The notes beneath the pieces were generated by a model that saw nothing but the letters and a program-made list of their open reading frames with translations, ran no database searches and was not told where the DNA came from. Made by a program: the position numbers and the translations under genes. DNA of 64,000 nucleotides, taken from NCBI GenBank assembly GCA_964541895.1, contig CAZISM010000016.1, positions 1-64,000 of the forward strand, in the 5' to 3' direction. This DNA comes from CAZISM01 sp964541895. Its GTDB lineage: Bacteria > Zhuqueibacterota > Zhuqueibacteria > Residuimicrobiales > Residuimicrobiaceae. Below, in pieces: positions 1 through 9,060 of the stretch. Each line of letters begins with the position of its first letter. Within the stretch, counting starts at the first letter, position 1.

Positions 1-165
1 TCCCTGCACAAAGCGATGACAGCGTTCGAACGCTTCGCCGGAAGCCTGAGCGTTCACTCTGGCGGCGGCGAACAACGCCGTATCATCGATCTCCGTACTC
101 TCGCCGTAGCCGGCCCACACCAGCATAATCAGAAAAAGCCATGCCTGGATATGATTCTTTGCCAT
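1..165 (-). CDS. Secreted protein, 5' part only (runs off the window start)
   Basis: The first 55 codons are present and read off the left edge. The start ATG at 165-163 is preceded by a GGAGA ribosome-binding site. Residues 1-20 are a signal peptide (MAKNHIQAWLFLIMLVWAGY), so the product is exported. The mature part begins with an acidic stretch and an Ala-rich helix (DDTALFAAARVNAQ) followed by FERCHRFVQG. This is not enough to place it in a family. Its position directly downstream of GH78, GH88 and propeller glycosidase genes on the same strand suggests another carbohydrate-active or sugar-binding exported protein, but that is inference from context only. Confidence 0.6.
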   Translation of the reverse strand, partial: MAKNHIQAWLFLIMLVWAGYGESTEIDDTALFAAARVNAQASGEAFERCHRFVQG

Positions 166-412
166 GATGGTCTCCGCTCTAGAGTGTTAGATTCGCTCGC
201 GCCCGAATGGAACCATTCATCTCAACGGATCCACTTGCGCACCTATCTGCTGCTTCATCGGAGCGATGGTTGCGGCCTTTGCGTCTCGCTTCGGCGGCCT
301 GAGAGCAGGAATCGCTCACCTCTGGTTTTCATGGAGTGATTAAACCACAGCCAACAGCATATCTCGCTCGCACAACCTGCGCAAGTCACCACGCACCATT
401 CGTCGTACTGCT

Positions 413-3400
413 TTAATGGCTTCCCGCGGCTTGTTTTCGGCCGGCGGGAAATTGAAAGGTATAATGTCCTGAACCGATATCAAACCAGCGGTGCGTTTTA
501 CTGACGCTGCTCTGCCTAATGCCGTTGTCGAATTTGACCGGCTGACCCGATTCTGTAATGGCTGTTATACTCTGAACGGGAAGAAAAACCCGGGCTTCGC
601 TGTTGGCCGGAACCGTAACCTGAAGCACGATCTCCCTGCCTTGCCGTTTCCAGAACACCTCGATCCTGCCAAAAGGGCTGTCATGATGGGCCTGAACGTA
701 ATCTAACGCGGGCACAAACGCCGGCTTGACGATGACGCGCTTGAATCCCGGTTTGTCGGCATCGGTACCGATACCGGCCAGTCCGTTATAGAACCACTCT
801 TCGGCATGACCGAGCATGCAGTGATTCTGCGAACTGGCGGGGTTGGCATCCCAGGCCTCAGTGAGAGTGGTGGCGTTTTTGCGCAGTTGCTCGGCGTAAC
901 CCGGCCCGTTCTCCTGGCATACCAGATCGTAGAGCAGATCGTTATAGCCGGCTTCGGTCAATGACCGCACCAGGTACATAAACCCGACATCCCCTGCGGT
1001 CACCCTGGTGCCGTTTTTGCGTACAACCTCGGCCAGCGACGCCGCCAGCGCTTTCCGTTTGCTCGCATCCACCAGGTTCAGCACCAGCGGCATGGCCTGA
1101 GCGGTCTGGCTGCCACGGTCATAGCGGCTGGAATCGGCGTTAAAAAATCGCACGTTGAACGCTTTGCGAACCGCCGCTGCACGGCCGGCATAGAGGGCGG
1201 CTTCTTCAGGCTTGTTCAATAATCGGGCTGTTTCGGCGACAATGTTCAAGTCGCCGTAATAGATGGCGGTGGCGGTCAATCCGGTCGACGTCAACTGCGA
1301 AGGGCCCGGGCCGGCCGGTCCGATATCGTACCAATCACCGAGTCCATGGGAGACGATGTGGTCTTTGGCAGTGCCGGCGAGATAGTCGACATACTTTTTC
1401 ATCTCCGGATAATATTCACGCAGCAAGCGATCGTCTGCATAGGTTTCGCGAACGTACCACGGATTAAAAACACCGGCACTGCCCCATTCCGGCGAATCGC
1501 GAAATCCCTGCCAAAAAACGGTGAATTCAGGTGCAATGTCCGGTATCAGTCCGTTTTCCAGCTGCGATTCTCTAATATCGCGTTCTATTTTGCCGTAAAA
1601 CGCGGGCAGAAAATAATTGCAGGTGATGCCTCGAAACAGCAGGTGCGAGACCTCCAGCCAACCCAGTTTTTCCCGATGCGGGCAATCGGTCAGTACGCTT
1701 TGCAGATTGCTGCGAATGGCGGAAAGGATGAGGCGGTGAATTCGATTGATCAGTGAATTGGAGCAGTTAAAATCGCCGACCCGTTCCGCATCGGCATGAA
1801 GGAATTGACCATGCAGATCATGCAGGATAACCTTATCAGCGGCCGCTGCCTGGGATTCGGGGACAGCTCCCTCCACCTGAACGTAACGAAAACCATAATA
1901 GGTGAATCGCGGCGTCCATTTTTCCCTGCCCTCGCCGTTCAGAATATAGCTAAAGTAAACCGGGCTGCCCGAACTTTTTTGCGATACCAGCCCTTGTTCG
2001 TTCAACAGCTCGCCTGGTGTAAGCCGAATGCGAGCGCCGCCGGGACCGGAGACTGTGATGGCCGGCCAACCGGCAAAATTCTGACCCAAATCATAGACAT
2101 ATACACCCGGCCTGGGATTGGTGATATGACGCGTGGCCAACGTCTCCATGACCCGCGTCGGGGGTGCGGCCGACGAGGTCAACACGCCACCCGGACCGGC
2201 GCATCGCTGGGCCGGATGCCAGCCCTGATCCTTAAAGCCTATGTCGGCCCACCCCCTTGGCTCCTGTCGACGATCATAGTCTTCGCCGCCAAAAATGCAG
2301 GAAAACAGAATCGGGCCTGGCTTTGTTTTCCAGCTCTGATCGGAAACGACGACCGACCGGGAACCGTCGGTGTGCTCGATTTCCAGTTGCAGGATCAACT
2401 GCGGCCGGCCGAATGAGCTGCGGAACTTTATATAGCGTCCGCCCTGGACGTTGAACATGCCGTTGCCCAAAAGCACGGCGAGCACGTTTTCACCGTTTCG
2501 CATCATCGTAGTGACGTCATAACTGTCGTACAGACAGCTTTTGCTATAACGGGTCCAGCCCGGCGCCATGACCCGGTCTCCCACACGGCGGCCGTTGATC
2601 AGCGCCTCATACTGGCCCAGGCCACACACATAGAGCAGGGCGCGTTGCACCGGTTTGTCGATAACCGTAGATTTTCTGAAAACAGGCAGCGACGCCGCCA
2701 AGGCGGTATTTTCTTGCCACGGCGCCATGCCAAAGGGCCCGAGAAGGTGCGCCGGCCGCCAATTCCTGTCGTCGAAATCTGCGGCCATCCAGCCATCGCT
2801 TGCGATAGCCGAACTGGACCAGGAGCGATCAATGGCGATGCGGATTTGCGTGCTATCGTGATAGGTGATGGTGAGATGGCCGATCAGTCCGGCCGGACCG
2901 GCCTGCCGACCGCTATTCACCGCGGCGATGGCGAGTACATTTTCACCCTGCTGCAGGAAATCGCTTACCTCACTCTGCAGGGTAACCTCTCCATCCTGCC
3001 CGTACATGGCCGGACGACCATTGATATAGAGTGTGAAATTATTGTCGCAACTGGCGGCGAACACGGCGGAGCGAATGCGGTAACGATGCGAAATATGGAT
3101 TTGCCTGCGAAAATAAACAGTGCCTGGGGCGTACTGTTGCATGGAATCCGGTTCTCCATGCCAGATCCAGCTGTCATGCTGCAGCACATGCTCGGTGGCT
3201 TGCGGGTCGGTAATCCAGCTTGCCTGCCAGTCCGCCGCATTCATCAGAGCCATTTTGAAATGGTTGACCGGGCTCCAGTTTGAAGCTCTGTTTTCGTTAT
3301 CCCAAACACGTACACGCCAATAAGCATCCTGACGGCTGGTCAGCGCAGAGCCCTGGTAAGGGATGAGATGGCTCGCATCGCTCTGCACCTTGCCGCTGTC

Positions 3401-3649
3401 CCAAAGGTCAGCCTGATCCGACAGACGCTCCGGCGACGTAGCCACCTGTATCTGATAGGCCGACTGTACCAGGCCGCGGACGTGTTTGAGAACGGCTGTA
3501 CACTGCCAACTTAAATGGGGCTTCAGCACCTCTACCGCCAGAGGTTCGTCCGCGTATTCGCAGCGGAGACGGGTCGGTTGCAGAACGCCGTTTTCAGCCA
3601 GACATGTGCAGGCCAGGCAGGCCATGAGCAGAACAGAGTATAGTTTCAT
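413..3649 (-). CDS. Exported alpha-L-rhamnosidase, GH78
   Basis: Glycoside hydrolase family 78 enzyme, expected to release terminal alpha-L-rhamnose from rhamnogalacturonan or other rhamnosides outside the cytoplasm. At 1078 residues it has the usual multidomain layout: signal peptide (1-18, ending CTCLA), an Ig-like N-terminal domain (LQPTRLRCEY, about 22-130), jelly-roll/carbohydrate-binding domains (about 150-500), a lectin-like domain, then the (alpha/alpha)6 catalytic barrel from about 630. The barrel carries the family signature DCPHREKLGW near residue 652, and a C-terminal beta domain follows. It lies downstream of rhamnose isomerase, rhamnulokinase and aldolase on the same strand, so the released sugar feeds that pathway. 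A 163-bp spacer with strong hairpins separates it from the GH88 gene, so its expression may be partly independent. Confidence 0.93.
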   Translation of the reverse strand: MKLYSVLLMACLACTCLAENGVLQPTRLRCEYADEPLAVEVLKPHLSWQCTAVLKHVRGLVQSAYQIQVATSPERLSDQADLWDSGKVQSDASHLIPYQGSALTSRQDAYWRVRVWDNENRASNWSPVNHFKMALMNAADWQASWITDPQATEHVLQHDSWIWHGEPDSMQQYAPGTVYFRRQIHISHRYRIRSAVFAASCDNNFTLYINGRPAMYGQDGEVTLQSEVSDFLQQGENVLAIAAVNSGRQAGPAGLIGHLTITYHDSTQIRIAIDRSWSSSAIASDGWMAADFDDRNWRPAHLLGPFGMAPWQENTALAASLPVFRKSTVIDKPVQRALLYVCGLGQYEALINGRRVGDRVMAPGWTRYSKSCLYDSYDVTTMMRNGENVLAVLLGNGMFNVQGGRYIKFRSSFGRPQLILQLEIEHTDGSRSVVVSDQSWKTKPGPILFSCIFGGEDYDRRQEPRGWADIGFKDQGWHPAQRCAGPGGVLTSSAAPPTRVMETLATRHITNPRPGVYVYDLGQNFAGWPAITVSGPGGARIRLTPGELLNEQGLVSQKSSGSPVYFSYILNGEGREKWTPRFTYYGFRYVQVEGAVPESQAAAADKVILHDLHGQFLHADAERVGDFNCSNSLINRIHRLILSAIRSNLQSVLTDCPHREKLGWLEVSHLLFRGITCNYFLPAFYGKIERDIRESQLENGLIPDIAPEFTVFWQGFRDSPEWGSAGVFNPWYVRETYADDRLLREYYPEMKKYVDYLAGTAKDHIVSHGLGDWYDIGPAGPGPSQLTSTGLTATAIYYGDLNIVAETARLLNKPEEAALYAGRAAAVRKAFNVRFFNADSSRYDRGSQTAQAMPLVLNLVDASKRKALAASLAEVVRKNGTRVTAGDVGFMYLVRSLTEAGYNDLLYDLVCQENGPGYAEQLRKNATTLTEAWDANPASSQNHCMLGHAEEWFYNGLAGIGTDADKPGFKRVIVKPAFVPALDYVQAHHDSPFGRIEVFWKRQGREIVLQVTVPANSEARVFLPVQSITAITESGQPVKFDNGIRQSSVSKTHRWFDIGSGHYTFQFPAGRKQAAGSH

Positions 3650-3692
3650 GTGCTATCATCCAGGTTTTATCCACGCCGGTATGATCAGATGT

Positions 3693-3781
3693 CCCGGGCG
3701 ATCCGGATCCCATGGTATCTCGGGCTAATGCCCGAACCATATTTCCGCCCGGGGAAAAATTCCCCGGGCGATCGAGGATCC
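3693..3781. repeat. Intergenic hairpins and short direct repeat between GH88 and GH78 genes
   Basis: Three structures sit together. CCCGGGCGATCCGGATCC at 3693-3710 recurs as a near copy at 3763-3781. CGGGCTAATGCCCG at 3721-3734 is a small hairpin. Positions 3746-3756 (CGCCCGGGGAA) and 3760-3770 form an 11-bp perfect stem with a 3-nt loop. The stem has no adjacent T-run on either strand, so it may be an mRNA stability element, attenuator or mobile palindromic repeat rather than a classic terminator. Confidence 0.55.
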
Positions 3782-3812
3782 AGGCAAAGCAGCGAGGAAT
3801 GCAGGCAAGAAG

Positions 3813-4994
3813 CTATTTGCGCAGCCGCATCAGCGCTTCGATATAATAGTAATCGCCATAGGTCAGCGGTACATTGATCTCGCTCTTGCCCGGTTTGTGT
3901 CCGACACCGTGCAGGAGCAGGAAAAATCCGTTGTGGCCCGCCTCGGCAAAATACTCTTTTCCGGAAAGCGAACGAACCTGTTTTTCGGCAAAGGCCCGAT
4001 AGGCCTCGCCGGTTTTGGCATCAACCATGGTGCTTAACTCGAGCAATGCAGAGGCGATGATGGCGCCGGCGGATGAATCGCGCTCCTCATTAGGAATAGC
4101 GGGGGCATTGAAATCCCAATACGGGATACCGTCGGCCGGCATGTTGGGATGGTGAATGAGAAAATCAGCCACATGCACGGCATGGTCCAGGTAGCGCTTC
4201 AGGCCGGTTTCCCGGTGCATCATGGTAAAGCCGTACAATCCCCAGGCCTGGCCGCGCGCCCAGGCCGATTCATCGGCATAGCCCTGATGGGTATTCTTTA
4301 CCTGCACGTCGCCGGTGAGGGTGTCATACGACACTACATGATAGCTGCTGTAATCGCTGCGATAGTGATTTTTAATGGTGTTGTCCGCATGCCGGATGCA
4401 AATGCGGGCAAAAGTAGAATCGCCGGTTTCCTTAAACGCCCACATGAGAAACTCCAGGTTCATCATGTTATCGACGATGACCGGAAACTGCCACTTGGGC
4501 GAATGGTCCCAGGATTTGATGCAGCCGATTTTCTCATTAAAGCGCGTACACAGCGAACGGGCGCCGGTCAACATGATCTCACGGTAAGCCGGATCTTTGG
4601 TAAAGCGATAGCCGTTGCCATAGCTGCAATAGAGCATAAAGCCCAGATCATGGGTGCCGGTGTTGTACTGTTCTTTCTCCACTTTTTGGGTAAACCGTTT
4701 CGCCGCTTCCAGGCGGCCCGGTGTTGCTTCCGCTTCATAGAGATACCAGAGCGATCCGGGAATAAAGCCGCTGGTCCACCAGCTGGAAGGCGCAAAGATA
4801 TGTTTGTTTTTGGCAAAGGAGCGCGGCAGCTTTACGCTGTCTGCAGCGAACGCCGCCATCTTGTCATACTGCCGGCCGGACAGCACCAGCTGCCGTTCGG
4901 CCAGCTCCCGGATCGGCAGCTGGTGATCGGCACAGCCGGCTAACACCACGATCAGGACACCAACGAGCAGGCCGTTCAATGCAAAACGTGTCAT
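3813..4994 (-). CDS. Unsaturated glucuronyl / rhamnogalacturonyl hydrolase, GH88 lipoprotein
   Basis: GH88-family (alpha/alpha)6-barrel enzyme of 393 residues, normal length. GH88 enzymes hydrate the unsaturated uronic acid left at the non-reducing end by polysaccharide lyases and release it. Sequence support is the typical VDNMMNLEFLMWA segment (an expected catalytic Asp region) and ADESAWARGQAWGLYGF. The N-terminus is a lipoprotein signal with lipobox LAGC, so the enzyme is probably anchored in the periplasm or at the outer membrane. The start ATG is well set by AGGAGGTATGT just upstream. It lies 39 bp downstream of the propeller glycosidase and upstream of GH78. Together with rhamnose catabolism this points to pectic rhamnogalacturonan I oligomers as substrate (inference); GH88 versus the related GH105 cannot be settled by eye. 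Confidence 0.85.
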   Translation of the reverse strand: MTRFALNGLLVGVLIVVLAGCADHQLPIRELAERQLVLSGRQYDKMAAFAADSVKLPRSFAKNKHIFAPSSWWTSGFIPGSLWYLYEAEATPGRLEAAKRFTQKVEKEQYNTGTHDLGFMLYCSYGNGYRFTKDPAYREIMLTGARSLCTRFNEKIGCIKSWDHSPKWQFPVIVDNMMNLEFLMWAFKETGDSTFARICIRHADNTIKNHYRSDYSSYHVVSYDTLTGDVQVKNTHQGYADESAWARGQAWGLYGFTMMHRETGLKRYLDHAVHVADFLIHHPNMPADGIPYWDFNAPAIPNEERDSSAGAIIASALLELSTMVDAKTGEAYRAFAEKQVRSLSGKEYFAEAGHNGFFLLLHGVGHKPGKSEINVPLTYGDYYYIEALMRLRK

Positions 4995-5033
4995 ACATAC
5001 CTCCTGACGGTTTACTGATGATATGAGTTGGTC

Positions 5034-6125
5034 TCAACGCCCGGCCAGATCCCGGGACGTCGCCAGGGCAATCACGCGTCCCTGATCTCCGACCGCACAA
5101 TAAAAATGATACACCACGCCTTTATGGACCACAAGCCACGGCTTGTGAGCATAGGTATCATCCCAGGGTTCTGAGGGCGTGATCAGATCCGGACCGGTCC
5201 ATTTGGTCCAGTGCACCAGATCGTGAGAGCAGGCAAAGGTATCGAACGCTTTGGGTTTCCAGAAGGCGCCGAAATAAAACATGACCCAAACATCGCCGAT
5301 GCGCACTATCTGCGGGTCGCCGGAAATGCCCTCCCCGTTATCGATCACCGGTTCGGCACCGTAACGATGCCATTGCTGCATGTCGTCCGATACAGCCATG
5401 CCGATGCGTTCAAAGCCGTTGCGCAATTTTCCGTTATAAAACATGACAAAGGGATAGCCGAGGGTTTTCTGCCTGTCCCAGATGACGTTGCTTCTGTACA
5501 GCGTCATTTTTTCAAATTCACGTACATCTGCCTGGTCCCTGGCCAGGACCGGCCGCTCGCTGCGCGTCCAGCCCGGCACCTGATCCGGTGCTGAATTCCA
5601 GGCCATGCCGATGGCGAGAGGATCGGTTTCATAGCCCTGCAGGGCGCCACCGAGATAGGACATCCAGTAGTGGCCGTTGAACGGCGAAATGGAAAAATCG
5701 CCATTCCAGCGATACTCCTGCAGCGCCATGGAACCGGCCGCCTGCAACGCATCCCAGGTGCCGGTGCGAAAAGGCAGCATTTTGCCTATGGTCTGCCAGT
5801 GCAGCAGATCATCGCTCACGGCCAGGGCGGTTTCATAGCCGGTGCCGTCAAATATAATATAAGTCATGTACCAGCGCTGCCGGTGCTGAAAGACACAGGG
5901 ACAGTCCACTTTATGATCGTTCTCGCCTTTGAGAACAATGCCGTATTTAAAAGGGGTTTTGACCTGCTGGTATATGGATTGCATGGTTCCGGGATCGACA
6001 TCGATGTGACGGGATTGGGCGGGAACGATCATACGCGGTTTTTCCTCTGTTACAGCGGTTGCTGCCAGCACCAGTGCGATTCCCCAAAAACCGCTCAGGC
6101 ACCGGCGCCACGCCAGGATGGTCAT
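5034..6125 (-). CDS. Exported five-bladed beta-propeller glycosidase (GH43/GH117/GH130-like)
   Basis: This 363-residue exported protein has an N-terminal signal sequence (about 1-27). The rest has the repeated blade pattern of five-bladed propeller glycosidases: an early acid-containing blade (HKVDCPCVFQHRQRWYMTY), several YETALAVSDDLLHW-type strands with 'SDD-L-W' signatures, GDPQIVRIGDVWVMFYFG, and a closing HKPWLVVHKGVVYHFYCA. Such repeats are shared by GH43, GH117 and GH130 and by sucrase-like proteins, and I cannot choose among them. Its place between rhamnulokinase and GH88 suggests a role in trimming side chains of a rhamnose-containing polysaccharide. The start has a GAGG site (GAGGTAGTGT) before ATG. 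Confidence 0.7.
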   Translation of the reverse strand: MTILAWRRCLSGFWGIALVLAATAVTEEKPRMIVPAQSRHIDVDPGTMQSIYQQVKTPFKYGIVLKGENDHKVDCPCVFQHRQRWYMTYIIFDGTGYETALAVSDDLLHWQTIGKMLPFRTGTWDALQAAGSMALQEYRWNGDFSISPFNGHYWMSYLGGALQGYETDPLAIGMAWNSAPDQVPGWTRSERPVLARDQADVREFEKMTLYRSNVIWDRQKTLGYPFVMFYNGKLRNGFERIGMAVSDDMQQWHRYGAEPVIDNGEGISGDPQIVRIGDVWVMFYFGAFWKPKAFDTFACSHDLVHWTKWTGPDLITPSEPWDDTYAHKPWLVVHKGVVYHFYCAVGDQGRVIALATSRDLAGR

Positions 6126-6282
6126 ACACTACCTCTGCAGGATGGATAGAACATGTCCAGAGTTTTTGATGAAAAAAGGCAAGCGTTTGCCGAAAGGAAA
6201 GAATCAGCCGCAGGCCGCTGTCTCAGCTGGGCTGTACACCGGCAACGAACTGCTCTGATCCTGCGATGGAGTGGGCAAAGGA

Positions 6283-7767
6283 TTAAAAACGTGAAGTCGA
6301 CAAGAGCGAACTGCTCTGTTCAAACACGTCGTTCCATCGCGCGGTATCCATGGGTTCAAAGGTTCTGACCTGGAAAGAGCGGCGGATAAGATCGCGGCCC
6401 TCGGCCAGCGATCCAACCACTTTTTTAGCCATGGCCTGCACGACGACATTGCCAAGTGCCGTGGCTTCCACAGGTCCGGCGATCACCGGCAGTCCGGTGG
6501 CGTTGGCGGTAAACTGGTTGAGAAGATTGTTCTGTGAACCGCCGCCGACGATATGCAGCGCCTGCAGCCGGATGCCGCGCATGTTCTGGATCTGCTCCAG
6601 GACAATGCGATATTTCAATGCCAGCCCCTCCAGAATGGTGCGAATATACTCACCCTTGCTCTGGGGAACATATTGGCGGCTGTCCCGACAGAACGACGCG
6701 ATCGCCTGCGGCATGTCGGCGGGATTGAGAAAGCGGGCGTCGTCCGGATTGATGATGCATTTGAATGGCGCCGACTGGTCGGCCATCTCGAGCAATTGGT
6801 CGTAGGAATGGGTTTCGCCGCTCTTTTCCCAACGGGCCCGACACTGCTCGAACAGCCACATCCCCATGACGTTGCGCAGAAAGCGGATGGTGTGTCCCAC
6901 GCCCCCCTCGTTAGTGAATCCTGCGGCGTATGTACGCTCGTCGATGATGGGAGCGCTGGTTTCCACACCGATCAACGACCAGGTCCCGGAACTGAGGTAA
7001 GCCCAGTGTCCGCTCCCGGCCGGCACCGCCGCCACCGCGCTGGCGGTGTCGTGACTTGAAGTGGCTATGACATCGATGGCAGGCAGCTCGACCTCCTGGC
7101 GTACGCTTTCCAGAAGAGGGCTGATGACCGTGCCCGGTTCTACCAGCGGGCCGAACATAGAGATCGGCAGACCCAGCCGCTGGATCAGCGCCGGCTCCCA
7201 GTCGCTGGTGCGGGCGTTGAGCAGCTGCGACGTCGATGCAATGGTGTATTCGCAGGCGATCTCACCGGTCATGAGAAAATTCAGCAGATCCGGCATGAAC
7301 AGCAGCCGCCGTGCCGCCGGCAAAAGCGGATGGCCGGTGTGCACCATGCTGTACAACTGAAAAATGGTATTGAAACTCATGAACTGGATGCCGGTATAAT
7401 CATAAATTTCTTTCTGCGGCACCCTGGTGAACGCAGCCTCCATCATGCCTTCGGTGCGGCTGTCGCGGTAGGCGTAGGGATGGCCCAGCAGGCAATTCTG
7501 CTCGCCCAGAAGTCCATAGTCAACGCCCCAGGTATCCACGCCGATGCCGGCGAGGTCGGAGTGACCCAGCCGGCCGGCGGCGGTCAACCCTTTTTTGAGT
7601 TCGCTGAACAGATATGGCAGGTCCCAGTAATAATGCTGCAGCATTTTTACCTGCGGATTATGGAAGCGGTGCAGCTCCTGCAGTTCGATCTTGTCGGTCA
7701 GGGTAGCAAGGATGGCCCTGCCGCTGCCCGCCCCATAGTCCAATGCCAGAAATTTTGCACCTGCCAT
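6283..7767 (-). CDS. rhaB: L-rhamnulokinase
   Basis: FGGY-family sugar kinase that phosphorylates L-rhamnulose to L-rhamnulose-1-phosphate with ATP in the cytoplasm. At 494 residues it is close to other RhaB proteins. Visible motifs are the N-terminal phosphate-binding loop (LALDYGAGSGRAI, residues 7-19), GVDTWGVDYG with the substrate-site Asp, the central SSGTWSLIG motif, and the C-terminal adenosine-binding GGGSQNNLLNQ followed by GPVEATALGN. The ATG is preceded by AGGAGACGGC. It follows the class II aldolase by 19 bp, so the kinase product is the aldolase substrate and the two are probably co-transcribed with the BMC genes. A fuculokinase reading is less likely given the RhaA gene in the same run. 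Confidence 0.93.
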   Translation of the reverse strand: MAGAKFLALDYGAGSGRAILATLTDKIELQELHRFHNPQVKMLQHYYWDLPYLFSELKKGLTAAGRLGHSDLAGIGVDTWGVDYGLLGEQNCLLGHPYAYRDSRTEGMMEAAFTRVPQKEIYDYTGIQFMSFNTIFQLYSMVHTGHPLLPAARRLLFMPDLLNFLMTGEIACEYTIASTSQLLNARTSDWEPALIQRLGLPISMFGPLVEPGTVISPLLESVRQEVELPAIDVIATSSHDTASAVAAVPAGSGHWAYLSSGTWSLIGVETSAPIIDERTYAAGFTNEGGVGHTIRFLRNVMGMWLFEQCRARWEKSGETHSYDQLLEMADQSAPFKCIINPDDARFLNPADMPQAIASFCRDSRQYVPQSKGEYIRTILEGLALKYRIVLEQIQNMRGIRLQALHIVGGGSQNNLLNQFTANATGLPVIAGPVEATALGNVVVQAMAKKVVGSLAEGRDLIRRSFQVRTFEPMDTARWNDVFEQSSSLLSTSRF

Positions 7768-7786
7768 GCCGTCTCCTCTAGAATCG

Positions 7787-8578
7787 TTAGGACTGCAGTT
7801 GTTTCAGAACCGCTGCGGTGACCTGCGAAATCAGGGCTTCCTGATCCGTTCTGCCGCCAGCCGGCGCCGTTGTCCCGGCGGGTCCAGCTGCCGAGCAGGA
7901 TCCCGTCGCGCAGGATTTGCAATCATCGGCGGCGGTGATGCCGAACCGTTTACGCAGGTCATACAGTTTTTGCACCTGCTGCGGATTCAGAACCTGCATC
8001 GTACCCACCTGCATGGCCACATAGGCGATGTGGGCAAAATGTTCCAGCGTTTCCATCTTGTGGTAGGCGTTGAAGAGGTCCTTGCCGATGGTGAGCGCGC
8101 CGTGATTGGCCAGCAGAAAGGCGTCGTGATTCTTGAGATATTTCAGCACCGGCTCAAAGAACTCGGCCGTACCCGGTGTGCCATATTCCACCAACGGGAT
8201 GCTGCCCAGGGCCACTACGACCTCCGGCAACACGCATTGATCCAGAGGGATGCCGGCCACCGCAAAGCCGGTGGCATGTATCGGGTGGGCGTGGCAGACG
8301 CTGTTCACATCCGGCCGCTCCCTGTACATGCGCAAATGCATGAACACTTCCGAAGAGGGCTTTTTATGACCGGCGAGGACGTTGCCGTCCAGATCGACCA
8401 TAATGATATCCTCGACTTTCATGAACCCCTTGCTGACGCCGGTGGGCGTGATCAGCACCCGCTTGGCATCCAGGCGCGCGCTGATGTTGCCATCGTTGGA
8501 GGCGACATAGCCGCGTTGATAAACCCGGCGGCCGATCTCCACAATGTCGCGTTTTAACGCTTGCATCGAGCTATACAA
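7787..8578 (-). CDS. Class II sugar-phosphate aldolase with predicted BMC encapsulation tail
   Basis: Zinc-dependent class II aldolase (FucA/RhaD superfamily) that would split L-rhamnulose-1-phosphate (and possibly L-fuculose-1-phosphate) into DHAP and L-lactaldehyde. Visible family features are SNDGNIS near the N-terminus, the zinc-ligand pair in CHAHPIHATG, and NHGALTIGKDL. The core ends near residue 220. It is followed by a Cys/Ala/Pro/Gly-rich linker and an amphipathic C-terminal helix (DQEALISQVTAAVLKQLQS), the arrangement of an encapsulation peptide that targets the enzyme to the shell. A GGAGG site lies 7 nt before a TTG at 8578, against 19 nt before the in-frame ATG at 8566, so TTG is the better start. 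It sits between the hexameric shell gene and rhaB. Confidence 0.9.
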   Translation of the reverse strand: MYSSMQALKRDIVEIGRRVYQRGYVASNDGNISARLDAKRVLITPTGVSKGFMKVEDIIMVDLDGNVLAGHKKPSSEVFMHLRMYRERPDVNSVCHAHPIHATGFAVAGIPLDQCVLPEVVVALGSIPLVEYGTPGTAEFFEPVLKYLKNHDAFLLANHGALTIGKDLFNAYHKMETLEHFAHIAYVAMQVGTMQVLNPQQVQKLYDLRKRFGITAADDCKSCATGSCSAAGPAGTTAPAGGRTDQEALISQVTAAVLKQLQS

Positions 8579-8593
8579 GTTCAGGCCTCCAGG

Positions 8594-8878
8594 TTATTTT
8601 TCCGACTTGCCGGGCAGCAGCATTTCCACGTCGCTGTGCGGTCTCGGAATAACATGAACGGAAACCAACTCGCCGACTTTTTCCGCTGCCGCCGCGCCGG
8701 CATCTGTGGCCGCTTTAACGGCGCCCACATCACCACGAACGAGGACGGTCACCAGGCCGCCGCCCACCGCCACTTTGCCGACGAGTTTCACGTTGGCCGC
8801 TTTGACCATCGCATCGGCCGCTTCCACAGAGCCGACGAATCCCTTGGTTTCGATCATGCCTAATGCTTCTTGTGCCAT
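8594..8878 (-). CDS. BMC-H hexameric shell protein (PduA/EutM type)
   Basis: A single BMC domain protein of 94 residues, the standard length for hexamer-forming shell proteins that tile microcompartment facets. It shows ALGMIETKGFVGSVEAADAM (the usual N-terminal strand-helix), KVAVGGGLVTVLVRGDVGAV around the pore loop, and VISRPH-like HVIPRPHSDVE near the end. A strong AAAGGAGATGTACC site precedes the ATG, stronger than those of its neighbours, as expected for the most abundant shell component. It is the only BMC-H gene in the window; related loci often carry two, so another may lie elsewhere. A 182-bp gap separates it from pduL upstream. Confidence 0.95.
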   Translation of the reverse strand: MAQEALGMIETKGFVGSVEAADAMVKAANVKLVGKVAVGGGLVTVLVRGDVGAVKAATDAGAAAAEKVGELVSVHVIPRPHSDVEMLLPGKSEK

Positions 8879-9060
8879 GGTACATCTCCTTTCAACAGGT
8901 GATAATTAAACAGGTGTTAACCGATTTGCATCCATATTTTTCCAACTGGAGCGCATAAAAACCGGCAATGGTTGATTCTGCCACATTTGCTTCTGATGAT
9001 TCTTCCCTTCCTCACCTCGCGCGAACCGCCGCAAGGTCTGCCGGCGCACAGCCATCGCCG

